The notes: a model not told the origin generated them from the sequence alone. A stretch of DNA of 64,000 nucleotides from Phymatolithon calcareum (GCA_977006965.1 OZ345355.1:2790001-2854000), one strand, 5' to 3'. Shown: positions 31,140 to 42,295, counted from the first letter of the stretch. A program made the numbers and translations.

Positions 31140-32190
31140 AATCACTCGTAATTAATTGGATTTATTGAGAAGGTACCATATGTCCCAACTGGAGGAAGGT
31201 CGGCACCTTTTTTGACATATTCTATTAGCATTGAAAATTCAGCTTCCTTAATCGGAATTGTATAGAATCACGTCAATGGCTCTAGCCACGTCAATCTCTT
31301 CTGCCGGGGTCCATGAAGGCTTCTTCAGGATTCTCTTGAGTATTCCAACTGCCTATGATCCTTGACTCCCCATTTGTTCAATTAACTTCGGTGTGTTTCT
31401 CGGAAAATGGCCTACAAACCACCTTGCACAAAGAATTCTGTATCTGCTTTCTTTCATTCTCACTGCTTGGTGCGGTATAATATTCTTGGCGAACGTAAGT
31501 TTCCAGATGTTGTGCTCTTCTTGCTGTTCCCATACTCGCCGAAGGCCAGATCTATCTTGAATGTCCGTTGTCGTGTTTGATTCCCGTATACAGTCGAGAG
31601 TTTCGAGTTCTAGCTCTGCCCCTGTGTCATGTGTCTCCTCCACAATTCTGCTTAATCTTTGTCTTAGCTTCCGGAGTAGGTGCTGTCGGCGAAACTCCCA
31701 TGGCTCTATTTGGCACAGATTCATTAGTCTTCGTTGCAATGTCCTTTTGAATTTTCACTTCTGCTTTCGATACACCGATTGTGTCGGGTTTTAAGTGTAC
31801 AGCGTACTCATATAGTCTGATAAAAGTTTTGAAGAGCCTGATACTCTTTTCGGTGCTATATCCTCTTCTTGTCATTCCTAGGTTGCTCATGAGCCGTACT
31901 TTGGAGCTTGCGCTTTTGAATCGATCCAGAAGCTTGTCGTCACGAATACCATTCGCGTCAATTGTCGTCCCGAGATAGTCTGCAGTGCGTCGTATTTACG
32001 CTTCCTCGCCTACCAGTATGATGGGTTTCCGACCTTTCGACGTGGTAGTATGACTGAACATTTTCGGGTCGACCACGTCATCCGATAGACCAGTACCCAT
32101 TCGGAGCATTCCTGGAGCATGTTCTGTAGTTCTTCTTCGTTTCTTGCCATTAGTATGACGTCATCGGCAAACATGTTCAGACGAAGGCTC
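31140..32190 (-). pseudogene. LINE reverse transcriptase, C-terminal half, broken
   Basis: Near 32190-32050 the minus strand reads NMFADDVILMARNEEELQNM, the catalytic ADD motif of LINE RTs, then EWVLVYRMTWSTRKC. After frame changes come DDKLLDRFKSASSKVRLMSN and STEKSIRLFKTFIRLYEYAV (31627-31890), typical of the RT thumb. Frame 31353-31739 continues with a helical tail and YRILCARWFVGHFPRN, the same 'RWF-GHFPRN' ending as at 40066-40140. The 3' tail (31140-31215; gaccttcctccagttggg, then ggtaccttctcaataaatcc on the minus strand) recurs at 37822-37890 and 39768-39800. Confidence 0.7.
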
Positions 32191-32199
32191 GGGTCAGAA

Positions 32200-33370
32200 T
32201 CAAAAGAATCACTTGGGCGCTCATGGGAAGAGAAATTCGAAATAAGGAGATTTTAGGAAAGTAGAGGGTGACGGAAACGGAAGTCGGCGAGAAGCTGCCC
32301 TGCTACTCAAATTGAGGTTTTGGGAGCTTTTATAACAAAACATCACACATCCCCTCTGCATTCCGGAGACAGTGTAAGGATGTTTACGTTTAGCTTTATT
32401 GAATTCATACATTCACACGAAGCGAAGCAGTATCTAGATGATTTGAGTTCTAATTCACTTCGCTCAAGAAAACAAGCTCTTTACATTAGGTCTAAGCGCA
32501 GTCGGACCTGGAGGAGCCGGAGATGTTTGCAAAGTGAGGCCTTGTGAAGAGCACGATACACGGAGACCCACAGTAGAAAAATCTTTTCGAAACTCTACTG
32601 CTACAGGCCCTGACAGAACATTTTTATTGCATTTGTTGATTGGTTGCGATAGAGCGGGACACAATGACGGTGGGAAGATTCACCACAGACAAGTAAACGT
32701 GCAGAACTAGTTGAAAGCAGCACCTATTATATTCGTTCGAATGACATGCGCAATGCCGGACGAGCAAAAATTGCGTTTTCTCTCTGAGCATAATCAAGGG
32801 GCTAGAAATGATTCTTCCTTAAAATCAAGGGCCAACGTCATCGGCATACACTACATTTCATGTCTGCTATTGCTCTCAAGTCTCGCGAAAATTCCTTGTT
32901 GCTCCGCACGGCGCGTTGTTCGACTTGGGCAAGTGTGAGCAAGCTGCATGTTTTTCAATTAATACCCCTCAGGATTTTTCGGTGCAGATAATCAACGAAA
33001 ACAGGAGCGAGAGAACGATGGACCGAAAAAAGGCACCTTCTCCCTTCGACGATTTCACTCGGAATTCGCACCCCTAATCACCATGATATAAAATTCCGGT
33101 TGGGGCAGCTTCCTCCCAACCTGGCAAATCAGTATAAACATAAAGTTTATTTAAAAGCCTCTCAGTGTACGGGAAAAGATTTCTCAGTTGCTACCTTCCA
33201 TTGTGCAGTCCGCTGAAACCTAACTCATGTCATGGGCGGTGGGAAAAATCTGAATCCTAGACCATCCTATATCCTATTTGGTACTCTTGTGCGGTTCGCT
33301 GCTTGCGTCCCTCCTTACTCGACGCCGCGTCTTGTGATACTTCTACTGAACTGCATCATCAGAGGCACTA
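32200..33370. other. No recognisable gene
   Basis: Short frames only. 32711-32938 (75 aa, plus) has no motif. No repeats shared with the rest of the window were identified, apart from general A/T-rich stretches. Confidence 0.3.
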
Positions 33371-33379
33371 GGCCAATAA

Positions 33380-33965
33380 TTGCGATCCGAGACATTTAGA
33401 ACTGCGAAGAATAACAAAAAAAGTACGCTCCTCTTTCTCTCATCCTCACGGTGCATATACGATGCTCGCAGTGTACGATCCCCTTCAAACATATGCAGGA
33501 AGGGAATCCCCAGGCTAATTCAGACAAAAAGATGGCACGGGGCTCAAAGCAAGAAGAAAGAGAAAAATACCGTACGACAAACCGGAGGATATCGCGGCCA
33601 TCCTCAGGTTTGCCAAGGTGCGACATCGACAGCTAGCCATAAAATACGCAAGCGGTAGGTTATCTCAAGTTATCACGACGCTAATATCGAATACATTCGG
33701 AACGGCAACAGAGCGCCACCTGGAGACCATACGCAAGAACCTAGCAAAGTATGAACTGGACTCCGGAGAAATGTTAAGAACGGAAAAGGAATTAGACTCC
33801 ATACTGCGCTACAGAGCCACCATCATTGACCATATGGAAAAAGAAGAGTCCCTGTATTAGGGAACAGGGACTATACTAGAATGAACAAGCTATGAAAAGC
33901 TGTTCCTGTACGGTCTTAGGAGTGTTAATGAAGTCTTTTAAATAAAAATATACGATGCTCGATTA
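33380..33965 (+). pseudogene. LINE C-terminal block and tail, frameshifted
   Basis: The region matches 30237-30760 inverted. 33451-33617 is read in one frame, and by homology the KIPYDKPEDIAAILRFAKV segment lies in another. From 33618 the frame RHRQLAIKYASGRLSQV runs to ENEESLY-like EKEESLY at 33860. A tail of gaacaagctatgaaaagctg and aataaaaata ends at about 33950. At least one frameshift makes it non-coding. Confidence 0.6.
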
Positions 33966-34290
33966 GCTTCACTTGGAGCAAGATGGCGTATAGGTTGGGG
34001 GAGACATATATAAGTTTTTGGTGTTTGTGACCAGGAAGCATTGCCAACGCAATTAGAATGTGGGGAAGAGGACACAGATGATGATGCAGTTTTGCTTAGC
34101 TAACATTGTAGGACTACTGAATCGCACTAAAGTAGATCTTGCGGTGGTACTGAAAGGATTTAGACAACAGTGAAAACATGTACTGGAAAGCAATAGCTTA
34201 AAGCTCGCATACAAAGTCAAGAGTTCCGTCAGATGATGTACAGGCATTCATTGCAGCGCGGACACATGACACCATAAGAGTAGAGACGCC
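33966..34290. other. No recognisable gene
   Basis: No supported feature. The sequence leads into a LINE tail fragment. Confidence 0.3.
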
Positions 34291-34366
34291 TTAGTGAGGG
34301 TAGCACCTGAGGAAGCCTTGCCCGTATATTCGTATGACTGTGGGGCTTTAAAAATTGCAATAGAAA
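34291..34366 (+). mobile_element. LINE 3' tail fragment
   Basis: gagggtagcacctgaggaag, ccttgcccgtatattcgtat and tgactgtggggctttaaaaa: the tail module also found at 2180-2245, 4790-4830 and 59215-59285. No coding sequence is attached. Confidence 0.75.
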
Positions 34367-34999
34367 ACTTCACTTCTGGCTTCGCACGACTTGTACATCT
34401 AGCAAATTGGGGAGTGTTGACGATGCAATTCGTTGACGGGGGATTTCGGGAAACGGTATAATGGCGCCTTATACAGCGACCTGTCTGATGAACCTGGTTA
34501 AAAGAAAAATCAGATCAGCCTTTATGTTCGTGTCAAATGTTCAGGCGAGACCTCCTAAGATGACGCCGCGTCATTGACGCGTCCGCAAATACATCTGAAA
34601 GTGAAACAGATGCCCAAGAATAACGAAAGCCTCGCTAGGGAAAACAACCCAGTTGCAAATCAGGGCGAGATCTAGATTAACGACGCTATCACCTGATATG
34701 CGCAGCTCGTGTATTGATCAGAGCAGATTGCAACTTAACATATTTCTGTGACGAGGCCAAATGCTTGACACCAACATAGCACAACTCTTCCTCTGTTGAC
34801 TGGTTTCACGGCTCACTCCTGAGTTATGTGATCTAACAGCAGCTGTGTATGTTTTGTAGTTTGTTCTCATCATTGTAGTCGAGGTTTGAAACAACGTATA
34901 CCAAAGACGCACAATAATGTCTTGAATTTCCTTGATTCCCTGAGCTCAGATCTGGACACTTTGTAAACTCTGCCGTGTTTCTATACATGTGGAATTAAG
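34367..34999. other. Upstream region of the secreted-protein gene
   Basis: Contains no recognised gene. It probably includes the regulatory region of 35084-35640; no repeated binding motif stood out. Confidence 0.3.
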
Positions 35000-35008
35000 A
35001 ATCTTGCT

Positions 35009-35018
35009 CTATATAAAG
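35009..35018 (+). promoter_or_regulatory. TATA box of secreted-protein gene
   Basis: ctatataaag lies 66 bp before the ATG at 35084, at a spacing that would place transcription start near 35040-35045 (tctggtactaagtc). Confidence 0.65.
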
Positions 35019-35083
35019 CGCAGCCGGAACTCTGGTACTAAGTCTTATCGCGTCAAGCAATTTGAACCAGAAACTCAATCACC

Positions 35084-35640
35084 ATGTTTGCTCCTGCAAA
35101 GTTCCTCGCTTTGGCTCTTCTTGTAGTCTTGTGCACCCTGACCACTGCTGCCCCTGATTCCGAGAATTTAGAGAACACTGTTCGCCAGGAAAAGGCTGCT
35201 CCCAAAGCCAGGGGGGCCGCTCCGTACAAACGCTGGGGCGTTGCGGTTCTCTGTGAGCGAAAGGGCTCGCAACCCTACTTCTATACCCATTATTCTGCTA
35301 CCCTTATCTATCCGACTTACACGGGCGCATGCAAGCGCACTTATGTGAAAGGAAGTATTCCCGGAAAGTCGCCGAATTACAATCATGCGCTCTGGCCGTT
35401 GCATGGTGAGTATTTCACCGGGCTTAAGTGGTACTACGAAAGTATGTTTGCTTGTACCACCGGTCAGGTTGTCGTCAAGCGTGGATCTTCTGTCTTGTTT
35501 AAGGTATGCAATACGTTTTCTTCTCCTTTCCACATAGCTTTCGATCTCAGCTACTAACAGGGTCCAATTTTTGTAATCTTCTACTGCAGTGCGAGGACTA
35601 CTACGATGCACATGTCATTCACTTCTACATATCGAAGTAA
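35084..35640 (+). CDS. Small secreted cysteine-containing protein, one intron
   Basis: Exon 1 is 35084-35503 and exon 2 is 35590-35640, giving 156 residues. Residues 1-23 are a signal peptide (MFAPAKFLALALLVVLCTLT). A propeptide with a KR site (AAPYKRWG, about residue 47) suggests Kex2/furin-type processing, leaving a mature chain of about 108 residues. Mature Cys lie in VLCERK, GACKRT, FACTTG and, after splicing, FKCEDYY, enough for two disulfides. The chain is rich in Tyr and Gly and basic. Splicing replaces the unspliced tail ending in DLSY with the Cys-containing DAHVIHFYISK. No family is recognised; it resembles secreted effector or antimicrobial-type proteins only in general plan. Confidence 0.8.
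35504..35589 (+). other. 86-bp intron with TACTAAC branch site
   Basis: Donor GTATGC follows an AAG codon (phase 0). The branch-like ctactaac is at 35551-35558, about 32 bp before the acceptor ctactgcag. All three signals match the strict yeast-like consensus. Splicing preserves frame and adds the fourth mature cysteine, which supports the model. Confidence 0.8.
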
Positions 35641-36199
35641 TGGAGCACGCATGAAAAAGTCTCGACTTGCGATCACGTTCCTTACAGAGTAGGAATTTGT
35701 GTCTCGCTAAGATACCAAGCTTTGGTATGGTCTCTATTCACCCAACAAGTGCATTGAATGGGAAATAAATCGGGCTTGCGCCACATTTGTTTGAAGCATT
35801 TTCGAAAATACGCCCCTTCAGAAATACGGAAGCTGTAATAGAAGACGGCTATAAGCATCAAAGATACTTGGTATATTCTCTCAGCGATATTCCTTCGCAA
35901 GCAGGCTGACAATAGCTCCTGATATCTCTCCGAACAACTTATACATGTGTTGTGCAGAAACCTGAACTATATGAATTTGTAATCTAGCGAAAACAGGAAT
36001 CAGTGGGGTTGACTGGAAGGACAGACGACACTAAGAAAAGAGAGTTTGTCCTTTCGCAAGAAGAGCTTCGTCAATCATTAAGCTAAGTTTCGGAGGCCTA
36101 GAGCATGTTCATACGCCAAGCACTTCATAACTGAGAAGTGGCTCCCTCCTGCTGTCCAAACAGCGTAACGGAAATACCCCTCTTGACTTTTGAAATCTT
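35641..36199. other. 3' flank of the secreted-protein gene, no gene seen
   Basis: Possible polyadenylation signal gaaataaatc at 35761-35770. The rest has no supported feature. Confidence 0.4.
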
Positions 36200-36210
36200 C
36201 TAGTGATCAT

Positions 36211-36524
36211 TCATTCATTCATTTTGCCTTTCCCATAGTGGGGCTGGCAGTGATTCCGATTAGATATCGCGCGGGTCAGAATTCCGTCCGTAGGTCTCTG
36301 TGATTCCCAGAATGTCGTATCCCAGGTCCTTGCAGAGTCTCATTGTGATGATGGAGAGTCCGCCGCAGTTCCATGTCGCAACATGAAGTTTGGTGGAGAA
36401 ACGTATTGCTTTCCAAGTGCCTTCTCTGCCTCCTGCGCGCCCCTTTCCGGACGGGTACCTTCGCAGGAACCGAAGGGATCCTGCTCTGGGCGCGGGTCTG
36501 TGCATTACAGGACATGAAAATCTG
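36211..36524 (-). mobile_element. LINE-derived short retroposon with endonuclease start
   Basis: Flanked by ctagtgatcat at 36200-36210 and 36525-36535, an 11-bp target duplication. On the minus strand it begins with a LINE 5' region, encodes the first strands of an AP-type endonuclease (LHVATWNCGGLS and YDILGITETYG) and then jumps to a short 3' end with a tgaatgaatgaatg tail. The catalytic Asn of the N-terminal motif and the Glu of the ITE motif are visible. It is an internally deleted LINE that was copied as a SINE-like unit. Confidence 0.75.
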
Positions 36525-36539
36525 CTAGTGATCATGCAT

Positions 36540-37820
36540 GATCAGTAGCAGATTTTCCATTCCCATGTATGGGAATACGTATGTCATACCTGAGTTCAAG
36601 GACTGTTTACCTCCATGCTTTCAAATGAGGAAGAGTATACTTTTCATAGAGCCGTCAAATGCATCCGAGCTGCCTTGCTCCTATCGTTCACAACAACGTA
36701 AGATCAAGGACGTCTTCCGGATGTTCCGAATGTTGCTGTTCATCTACAATTGTTCTTCTTCACATTGCAACTAACACTAAAATTACAAAGCGGTCAGTGA
36801 CCAACCCAAAGTGCAGGAACCCAGAAAACGAATATGTCTTTTGCATACAGAACTACGTTATGTAGGCTTTAACAAAAGGAGGCCGTTGGCCGCACAGTTG
36901 GAGATGGTCAAAGCATGGAGCACTGATAATGAAGGGTTCACGAATCTGCCCAAAACTAGAGATTGAGGTTTAGAGAGTTTGCAGAAATGCAATACAAGAT
37001 TTGCAGAATGGGTACGCACCAGAGCTCCCCTGGCTCATGCCAGTATTTTCAGGCTGAGAAACTCGTTTTCCGAGATTCAGAAACCCTACACATGTCACAC
37101 ATATCCAGCGTTTTCATTGCTGTGATTCTGATGTGTTTCCAGTTGGATCGATACGTCTTGATGGTTCTCTCTGATTGGCTGACTTAACTGGAGGCGCACG
37201 CCGGTTATTGTCCTCAATGTGGATTCTGTTCTCCTCGCTGGTCCGAGAGCTATGATAAGTTTTTGATCAAGAAAAAATAATTCCCTGGGCGTCCCCCAAG
37301 ATTCCTTCTCATAGCCGGCCTCTCGAATTTCGGGTGAAAACCTACTGCTGTGAGGCATTACGCCTTGCATCATCATTATTCTGGTACAACCGGGATGCCC
37401 AAAGAAACCAAAAACGCAAGCTTAAGTGGAGCGAAGGAGGGGAAATGATGCCCTAATCAGTTACACTGCTTACATTTTCTTTGGTGCAAACTGGTGTCGT
37501 CTTCACGGCTCATTTATTGTACCCTGGGCATACACGATTCGTTCATTTAGTACGTTACGGAACAGTAATAGTTACGCACTACTAGTGCTAGTAGTCCCCT
37601 GAAACTTCCGCGACTCATAATTCTAGCTTAGGAAACAACCACGCACTTGCAAAGTAGATACTGATCAGATGACTTACATACCTGAGAAGAGCGGCGCACG
37701 AAATATAGGAGAACAGAAACAGCAACATATTAAAATAAGGCTTAGCATGAATGTAACCTTAAGCCAGGTGCAGGTGGAAAGAAAACACGATTTCGGTACT
37801 CGCGCTTTCCATCAGTTCGT
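36540..37820. other. No recognisable gene
   Basis: No supported gene or element. Frames such as 36963-37187 (plus) and 37095-37376 (minus) lack motifs. Confidence 0.3.
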
Positions 37821-37821
37821 G

Positions 37822-38215
37822 ATTAAGTGGATTTGCTGAGAAGATACCATGTGCCCCACCTTGAGACAAGTCGGCACCTCTCTAACTTACGTGCTGTATA
37901 ATCAAGTTTGTTACTTGCTTCTTGGTTTGACTTTTTTTTCAAACTTCTCTTGATCCTGTTTACTGTTCTTATTTCCTTCTTTGCATTCATTCTTGAACAC
38001 GAAGGACCATACTTCAGAAGTGGACTCTAAGCTTTTCCCTCCACCTTCTCTGGAGGAGGGTTTTTGCAGCTAGGGCTACGACGATAGCAACGAGCCCGGG
38101 TTTTGCGGGCTTTAACAGAGTAACGGAGCTACCAAGGTAGTAGCATCTGAAACGCATCTCCCTTACAGTCTTATGAGTGTTTCTGAGGGCGTTTAATAAA
38201 TTCAAAATTCAAAAA
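37822..38215. mobile_element. LINE 3' tail fragments
   Basis: 37822-37890 is a minus-strand tail like 31140-31215 (aagtggatttgctgagaaga, then aagtcggcacctct). 38080-38215 has a plus-strand end with gagtgtttctgagggcgttt and aataaattcaaaattcaaaa, similar in plan to 33900-33960. Confidence 0.5.
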
Positions 38216-38321
38216 AAATTCATTCTTGATTCTCTGCTTTTTATTATTATTTTCCTTCCATCCGTGCTCTAGAACCAGATCTCGCATTAGAAAGATGGAT
38301 CAGTTTACTATCTTTGCGCTA

Positions 38322-38780
38322 CATTTTCCGGTTCTGTAAAGAACACACGCACGGGCGAAGCAGGATCTCTTTGGTTGTTGCGAAGGGACTCGTCCTGAAA
38401 GGGGCGTGCAGGAGGCAGAGAAGGTACTCGGGAAGCAATAAGTTTCTCCGCAAAACTCCACGTTGCGACTACGGCGGAATCTCCAACTACTGGCTCGGAA
38501 ATATTCTTCGAATGTGCGAGCGGCGCCTGGTCCGCCAGGTGCTGCTACAATGAGTCAGACGAACGCCAGAATCAATCTTTGGTGACGCACCTGGACTAGA
38601 CGTGAAAGGCGGCGTCAAAGTCGCTAACGATAGGATAGAATGGAAGAAAGTTAGGCCCTCCAACCGCAGCTAGTCACAGTAGGGGCCGGCGTGCGCCGAC
38701 GTTGAGGGCTTCTAAAATAAAAACCTACAATTCCCGTCCCCCCCATTAGGGGTAAAGGAAAAATAAATGAATGAATGAAA
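38322..38780 (+). mobile_element. LINE-derived short retroposon, 12-bp TSD
   Basis: Flanked by atctttgcgcta at 38310-38321 and 38781-38792, a perfect 12-bp duplication. Its first 150 bp match the 5' part of 36211-36524 (shared ggggcg-gcaggaggcagagaa). It then continues with the LINE C-terminus (LGNILRMCERRLVRQVL, GLDVKGGVKVANDR) and the tail ccggcgtgcgccgacgttga, ttctaaaataaaaacctaca, C-run and atgaatgaatgaa. It is thus a LINE with most of endonuclease and RT deleted. Confidence 0.85.
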
Positions 38781-38934
38781 ATCTTTGCGCTATGGCACTC
38801 TCCAAGAGTTCTCTGCCTCTCACTGGTCCCTGAGGGTCACGTGTTCCATTAGAAAACTCAACTTGCTTTGGAAAGAGCCTTAGAGGCGACCATACAAATG
38901 GGTACGAATATGCGGTCAAGGACTCGTACTACAA

Positions 38935-39010
38935 ACTCTATGTATGTATGTTAACTGCTTTCTCCCCGGTGGGCTTTATTGCTGAATTATCTTCTGCGTT
39001 ATTTCTGCTA
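38935..39010 (-). mobile_element. Retroposon 3' tail fragment
   Basis: tatgtatgtatgttaactgc, tttctccccggtgggc and tttattgctgaattatcttc recur at 54195-54290. On the minus strand this gives a tail ending in a (TACA)n-like run. The source element is not identified. Confidence 0.55.
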
Positions 39011-39767
39011 GGTAATTAGGAAAGCACTGCTTCTCTGCCTGCCGCTCGAGATACGATTCGACTCCACCCGGAGCAAACGCGGTCGTTCCACGATCCTCGA
39101 GTCCACGTGGAAGGCCAGAACATTTCGACTCTTTTCCTCACCGCTCCCTTGTCTTCCTTCACGTATGATGCTTTGTAATCCCTCCGTGTCGACGACGGGA
39201 AAACCCCGTAGGAGAATAGCTACAATCCCTAAAAGACTGCAAAAACAACGAAGCTAAACTTAAAAATTTCAGAAAGAGTTGGGCGGGAAAACGAACACCC
39301 TAATGGGTTGAGCCAGCACGGATGAGCTCCAAATAGAGCTGAAAGTTGCGAGTGGAGTTGAACAATCTCCGTGGACTGCTGTTGTTCTTTGAGAAATCAC
39401 CAGACTTCCAGGGCGGCTTTTTGAAAGTGTTTGCAGAGCCGGAAGTTCCGTTTTTGAGCAGTGATCAGATTATGCAAGGAGTGGGACTCGTAGTGGACAC
39501 CTTTTCTGCCGTTTGAGGAATTGATGAACAATAAGTTTGAATTTGTACACTTTTCCTCGGTTTTGTTTCGTGAATTGGCCGTACCGGAAATCCTTTTTTG
39601 GGAAATTTTTTAATCAGGTAGAATTTTGAAGTTGAATTTATTGCTCTGGAAAAAGGCACTAGAAATTGTTCGCACCCTGGTTCGATACCTGAGCTTTTCT
39701 TATATCGAAGTAAATCGATTTCCAAGAATTTCTTTCGCCGTCAATATTCGCTGCTTTTTCATTCGTA
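39011..39767. other. No recognisable gene
   Basis: A minus-strand frame at 39465-39725 (86 aa) shows no motif. Nothing else is supported. Confidence 0.3.
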
Positions 39768-40850
39768 GTTAAGTGGATTTATAGAGAAGGTACTTTGCTT
39801 TTGTAGACGCGAGAAAACACGAGCTGCCTTTTCGTAAGTGACGTAAGAAAATGTGAACTTGGACCGATAAATATTCAATAGTTCATCTGAAGTTGAGCAT
39901 TTTCTCAGGTACAATGATAATTGACAAAGGGAGCTTCAATTAATCCAATCCTTAATCAGAATTGCATATTTTCACGTCTGCTGCTCCGGCCACGTTCCTC
40001 TCGTCTGTAGGGGTCCACGTAGGCTTTCTCAGGATGCTGCTGAGTGTTCTAACTACCCATTCTCCTTAACTGCCCATTTCTTCTATCCATTTCCGCGGAT
40101 TTCTTAGAAAGATACCTACAAACCATCTTGCGCAGAGAATGCTGGGGCGGGTGGAGCTCTCGAGCTTGTCCGAAAATGTGTTTACGAACATATTATATAG
40201 CCACGGGCTTAGCGTGGTGCCCTGAGGGACTCCGCGGTCTATCAGCCGGCAGTACAGACACATGACGGTTTCTGAAGGTATTTGATCACCTCGACGATAT
40301 CCGGGGGTAGGCATTTGAGAACTCGGCCCACCAAGATGTTACGCGGGACGTGGTAGTAAACAGGCTATAAGTCTAGGATGGCGACGAAGCAGTGACCTCT
40401 CTTCATCGTGCTTTTTGACCTCAGAATCGCGAGTTCAGTCGCTTTCTTGTTCTGGAATCCCAATTGGAATCTGTGGAATTTGTACCGTGGGCGTATGGCA
40501 GAGTCCGTCGCCGCATTTATGACTTTTCTGACCTGGCATACTAGCAAAATGGGCTTGCAGTTTCGTAGTCTGCCGCATGCCTTCCGCAGGCATCCGAAAA
40601 GTTCGCCGCTAACAGTTGGGTTTGTTTGTAGCATGTCGACCCCGATCTCATCTGGTCCGAGTGCTTATCCAAGGGAGGGCTCGAAGTAGCGCCTCCTTGA
40701 TGCCTTCTAGCATGGATTTGGACACCACGAAACTGTGTAGCGTGGGCTTCCAGGCCGTATCCGTTTTCCAGACTTTTACCCTGTGGACTGTGAAAAAACA
40801 TGGGTGGGCTGGATCCCCCAACGCGCAACTGATCCCTTTTTATTGAAATT
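39768..40850 (-). pseudogene. LINE reverse transcriptase, broken
   Basis: On the minus strand, in order: FHRFQLGFQNKKATELAILR and HCFVAILDL (40365-40500, RT fingers and first Asp region), then RLIDRGVPQGTTLSPWLYNM (40195-40260, the PQG-SP motif), then ILCARWFVG-FLRNPRKW (40070-40140), which normally lies much further C-terminal. The ADD region is therefore deleted between the last two. The 3' tail lies near 39768-39800. Frame 40541-40828 carries the preceding, frameshifted part. It is a dead copy of the same LINE family as 31140-32190. Confidence 0.7.
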
Positions 40851-40990
40851 TTTTAAAGCCCCACAGTCATACGAATATGCGGAGAAGACGTCCTCGGGGG
40901 TGGGGGGGGGGGGGGGGTGGGCGGGAATTGTAGGTTTTTTATTTTAGAAGCCCTCAACGCCGCGCTCGCCGACAACAAAGCAGCCTAGCA
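40845..40990 (-). mobile_element. Two adjoining LINE 3' tails
   Basis: 40850-40895 is the inverse of the ggggctttaaaa tail (agccccacagtcatacgaat). 40920-40990 is the inverse of the other tail (gcgggaattgtaggtttttt, then agaagccctcaacgccg). A G-run at 40900-40922 separates them. Two different tail types side by side mark two insertions. Confidence 0.7.
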
Positions 40991-41303
40991 TTGAGCTGAA
41001 ACCCTTCCAGGGAAGACTACAGCATATCGCCTCCATCATCACACCATGCTCTCCTCTTGCATCTCGCTTTCTAGCATCATTAATTTGTCCATCGCTTGTT
41101 TCACTTCCTCTTCTGTTCTATCAGTCATATGTGGTTGCGTTAGGTTGAGGGTTTCCTCAGGGGGGAGGGGAAATTTTATGTGTTTTTTTACAAGCCCTCA
41201 ACGCTAGATTTACCGACAACAGAGCAGCTTGGGCCTCAGCAACTTCTCTGTGTAACAATTATGTTCCCAACTCACAATTGCTTTACTCGTCTCCATCTTC
41301 TCC

Positions 41304-41744
41304 CGGACCCGGGACGTCGGTAAACTTGCCCATCGCGCTCCGGCGCACGCAAGACTGGGGACGTCAGTAACCCCCCCGCGCGGATCGGAGGGTAGGCCGA
41401 GCGAGAGTAAGTCCTGAAGATCGGCGCGGCACGCGGACCCGGGACGTCGGTAAACTTGCTTCGGCGCGTGAAACGACCTCGGACGTCATAAAATTTTCCT
41501 TTCTGCACGTTCACACGATACGATGCTCTGCGTGGCCATTGAAGTGAAACGATTTTCCCCCTCGAGATCTCTCCGTTGAGATCAGAGGTAGGTTTTCTAA
41601 TTTTGCTGACTATAGCCGTTTTTATGCGAAATGCAGCCTCTGGACTCTGAGTTGAGTCCTCGTGGCTCATCAAAAGTGTTGCCCCAAGAGTCTGCAGATG
41701 CGTTGGTAACACTATAACAAAAATCTCCACTTCTTCTTCTTCTT
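41304..41744 (+). mobile_element. TTC-tailed short retroposon, 13-bp TSD
   Basis: Flanks are ctccatcttctcc at 41291-41303 and 41745-41757. The uninterrupted target sequence is seen at 21600-21612. The 5' part has one full and one partial GC-rich monomer (cgggacgtcggtaaacttgc, agcgagagtaagtcctgaag); the 3' part has ccccctcgagatctctccgt and cagatgcgttggtaacacta, and it ends in (TTC)n. A minus-strand frame (41272-41775) is open through it but is not thought to be a gene. No RT; it must be moved in trans. Confidence 0.85.
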
Positions 41745-41865
41745 CTCCATCTTCTCCAACGCTAGTATCCATCACTTGCTACGTTCTTCTTCTCAGTAGT
41801 AAAAAATGCCAAAGTAGGGCAAAAACCTCGAAAGCGCGACGTCTTCTTGCCCTGTTCACAACACA

Positions 41866-42295
41866 TCGGGGAGGGGGTTCTTAAACGAAAGCCCGCTCGG
41901 GGCGACAACTTACCGTGGGGGCCTCTTAACCGGGAGCTCACGTCGGGGGACAACTTCGGTGGCGCTCTTGAACGGAAGCTCGCTCGGCGGGACAACTTCG
42001 TGGGGCTCTTAAACTGAAGCCCGCTCGGGGGGACAACTTCCCGTGCGGGGCTCTAAATTGGAAGCTCAGTCGAGGGGTAACTTCGGGAGCGCTCTTCAAC
42101 GGAAGCTCGCTCGGGGGGACAACTTCGGGGGGCTCTTTATCGGGAGCCCACGGGGGGCAGCTTCGGGGGCGCTCTTCGACGGAAGCTCGTTCGGAGGGGC
42201 AACCTCAAGGAGGCGCTCTTCAACCGAAACTTGCTCTTGGGGGGGACATCTTCGGGGGGACGCTTTTCAACGAAAGCCCGCTCGGGAGGGAAATC
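41866..42295. repeat. Minisatellite, ~41-46 bp units, about ten
   Basis: Variants of a unit with ggaagctcgctcgg, ggggacaacttcgg and gcgctctt, the same family as 23350-23575. Units differ by many substitutions and G-run lengths, so the array is old or formed by sloppy amplification. Confidence 0.85.

Noticed and set aside
41272-41775. 167-aa minus-strand frame
   Set aside because: It spans a retroposon and its target duplications, so it is formed by the insertion and is not an inherited gene.
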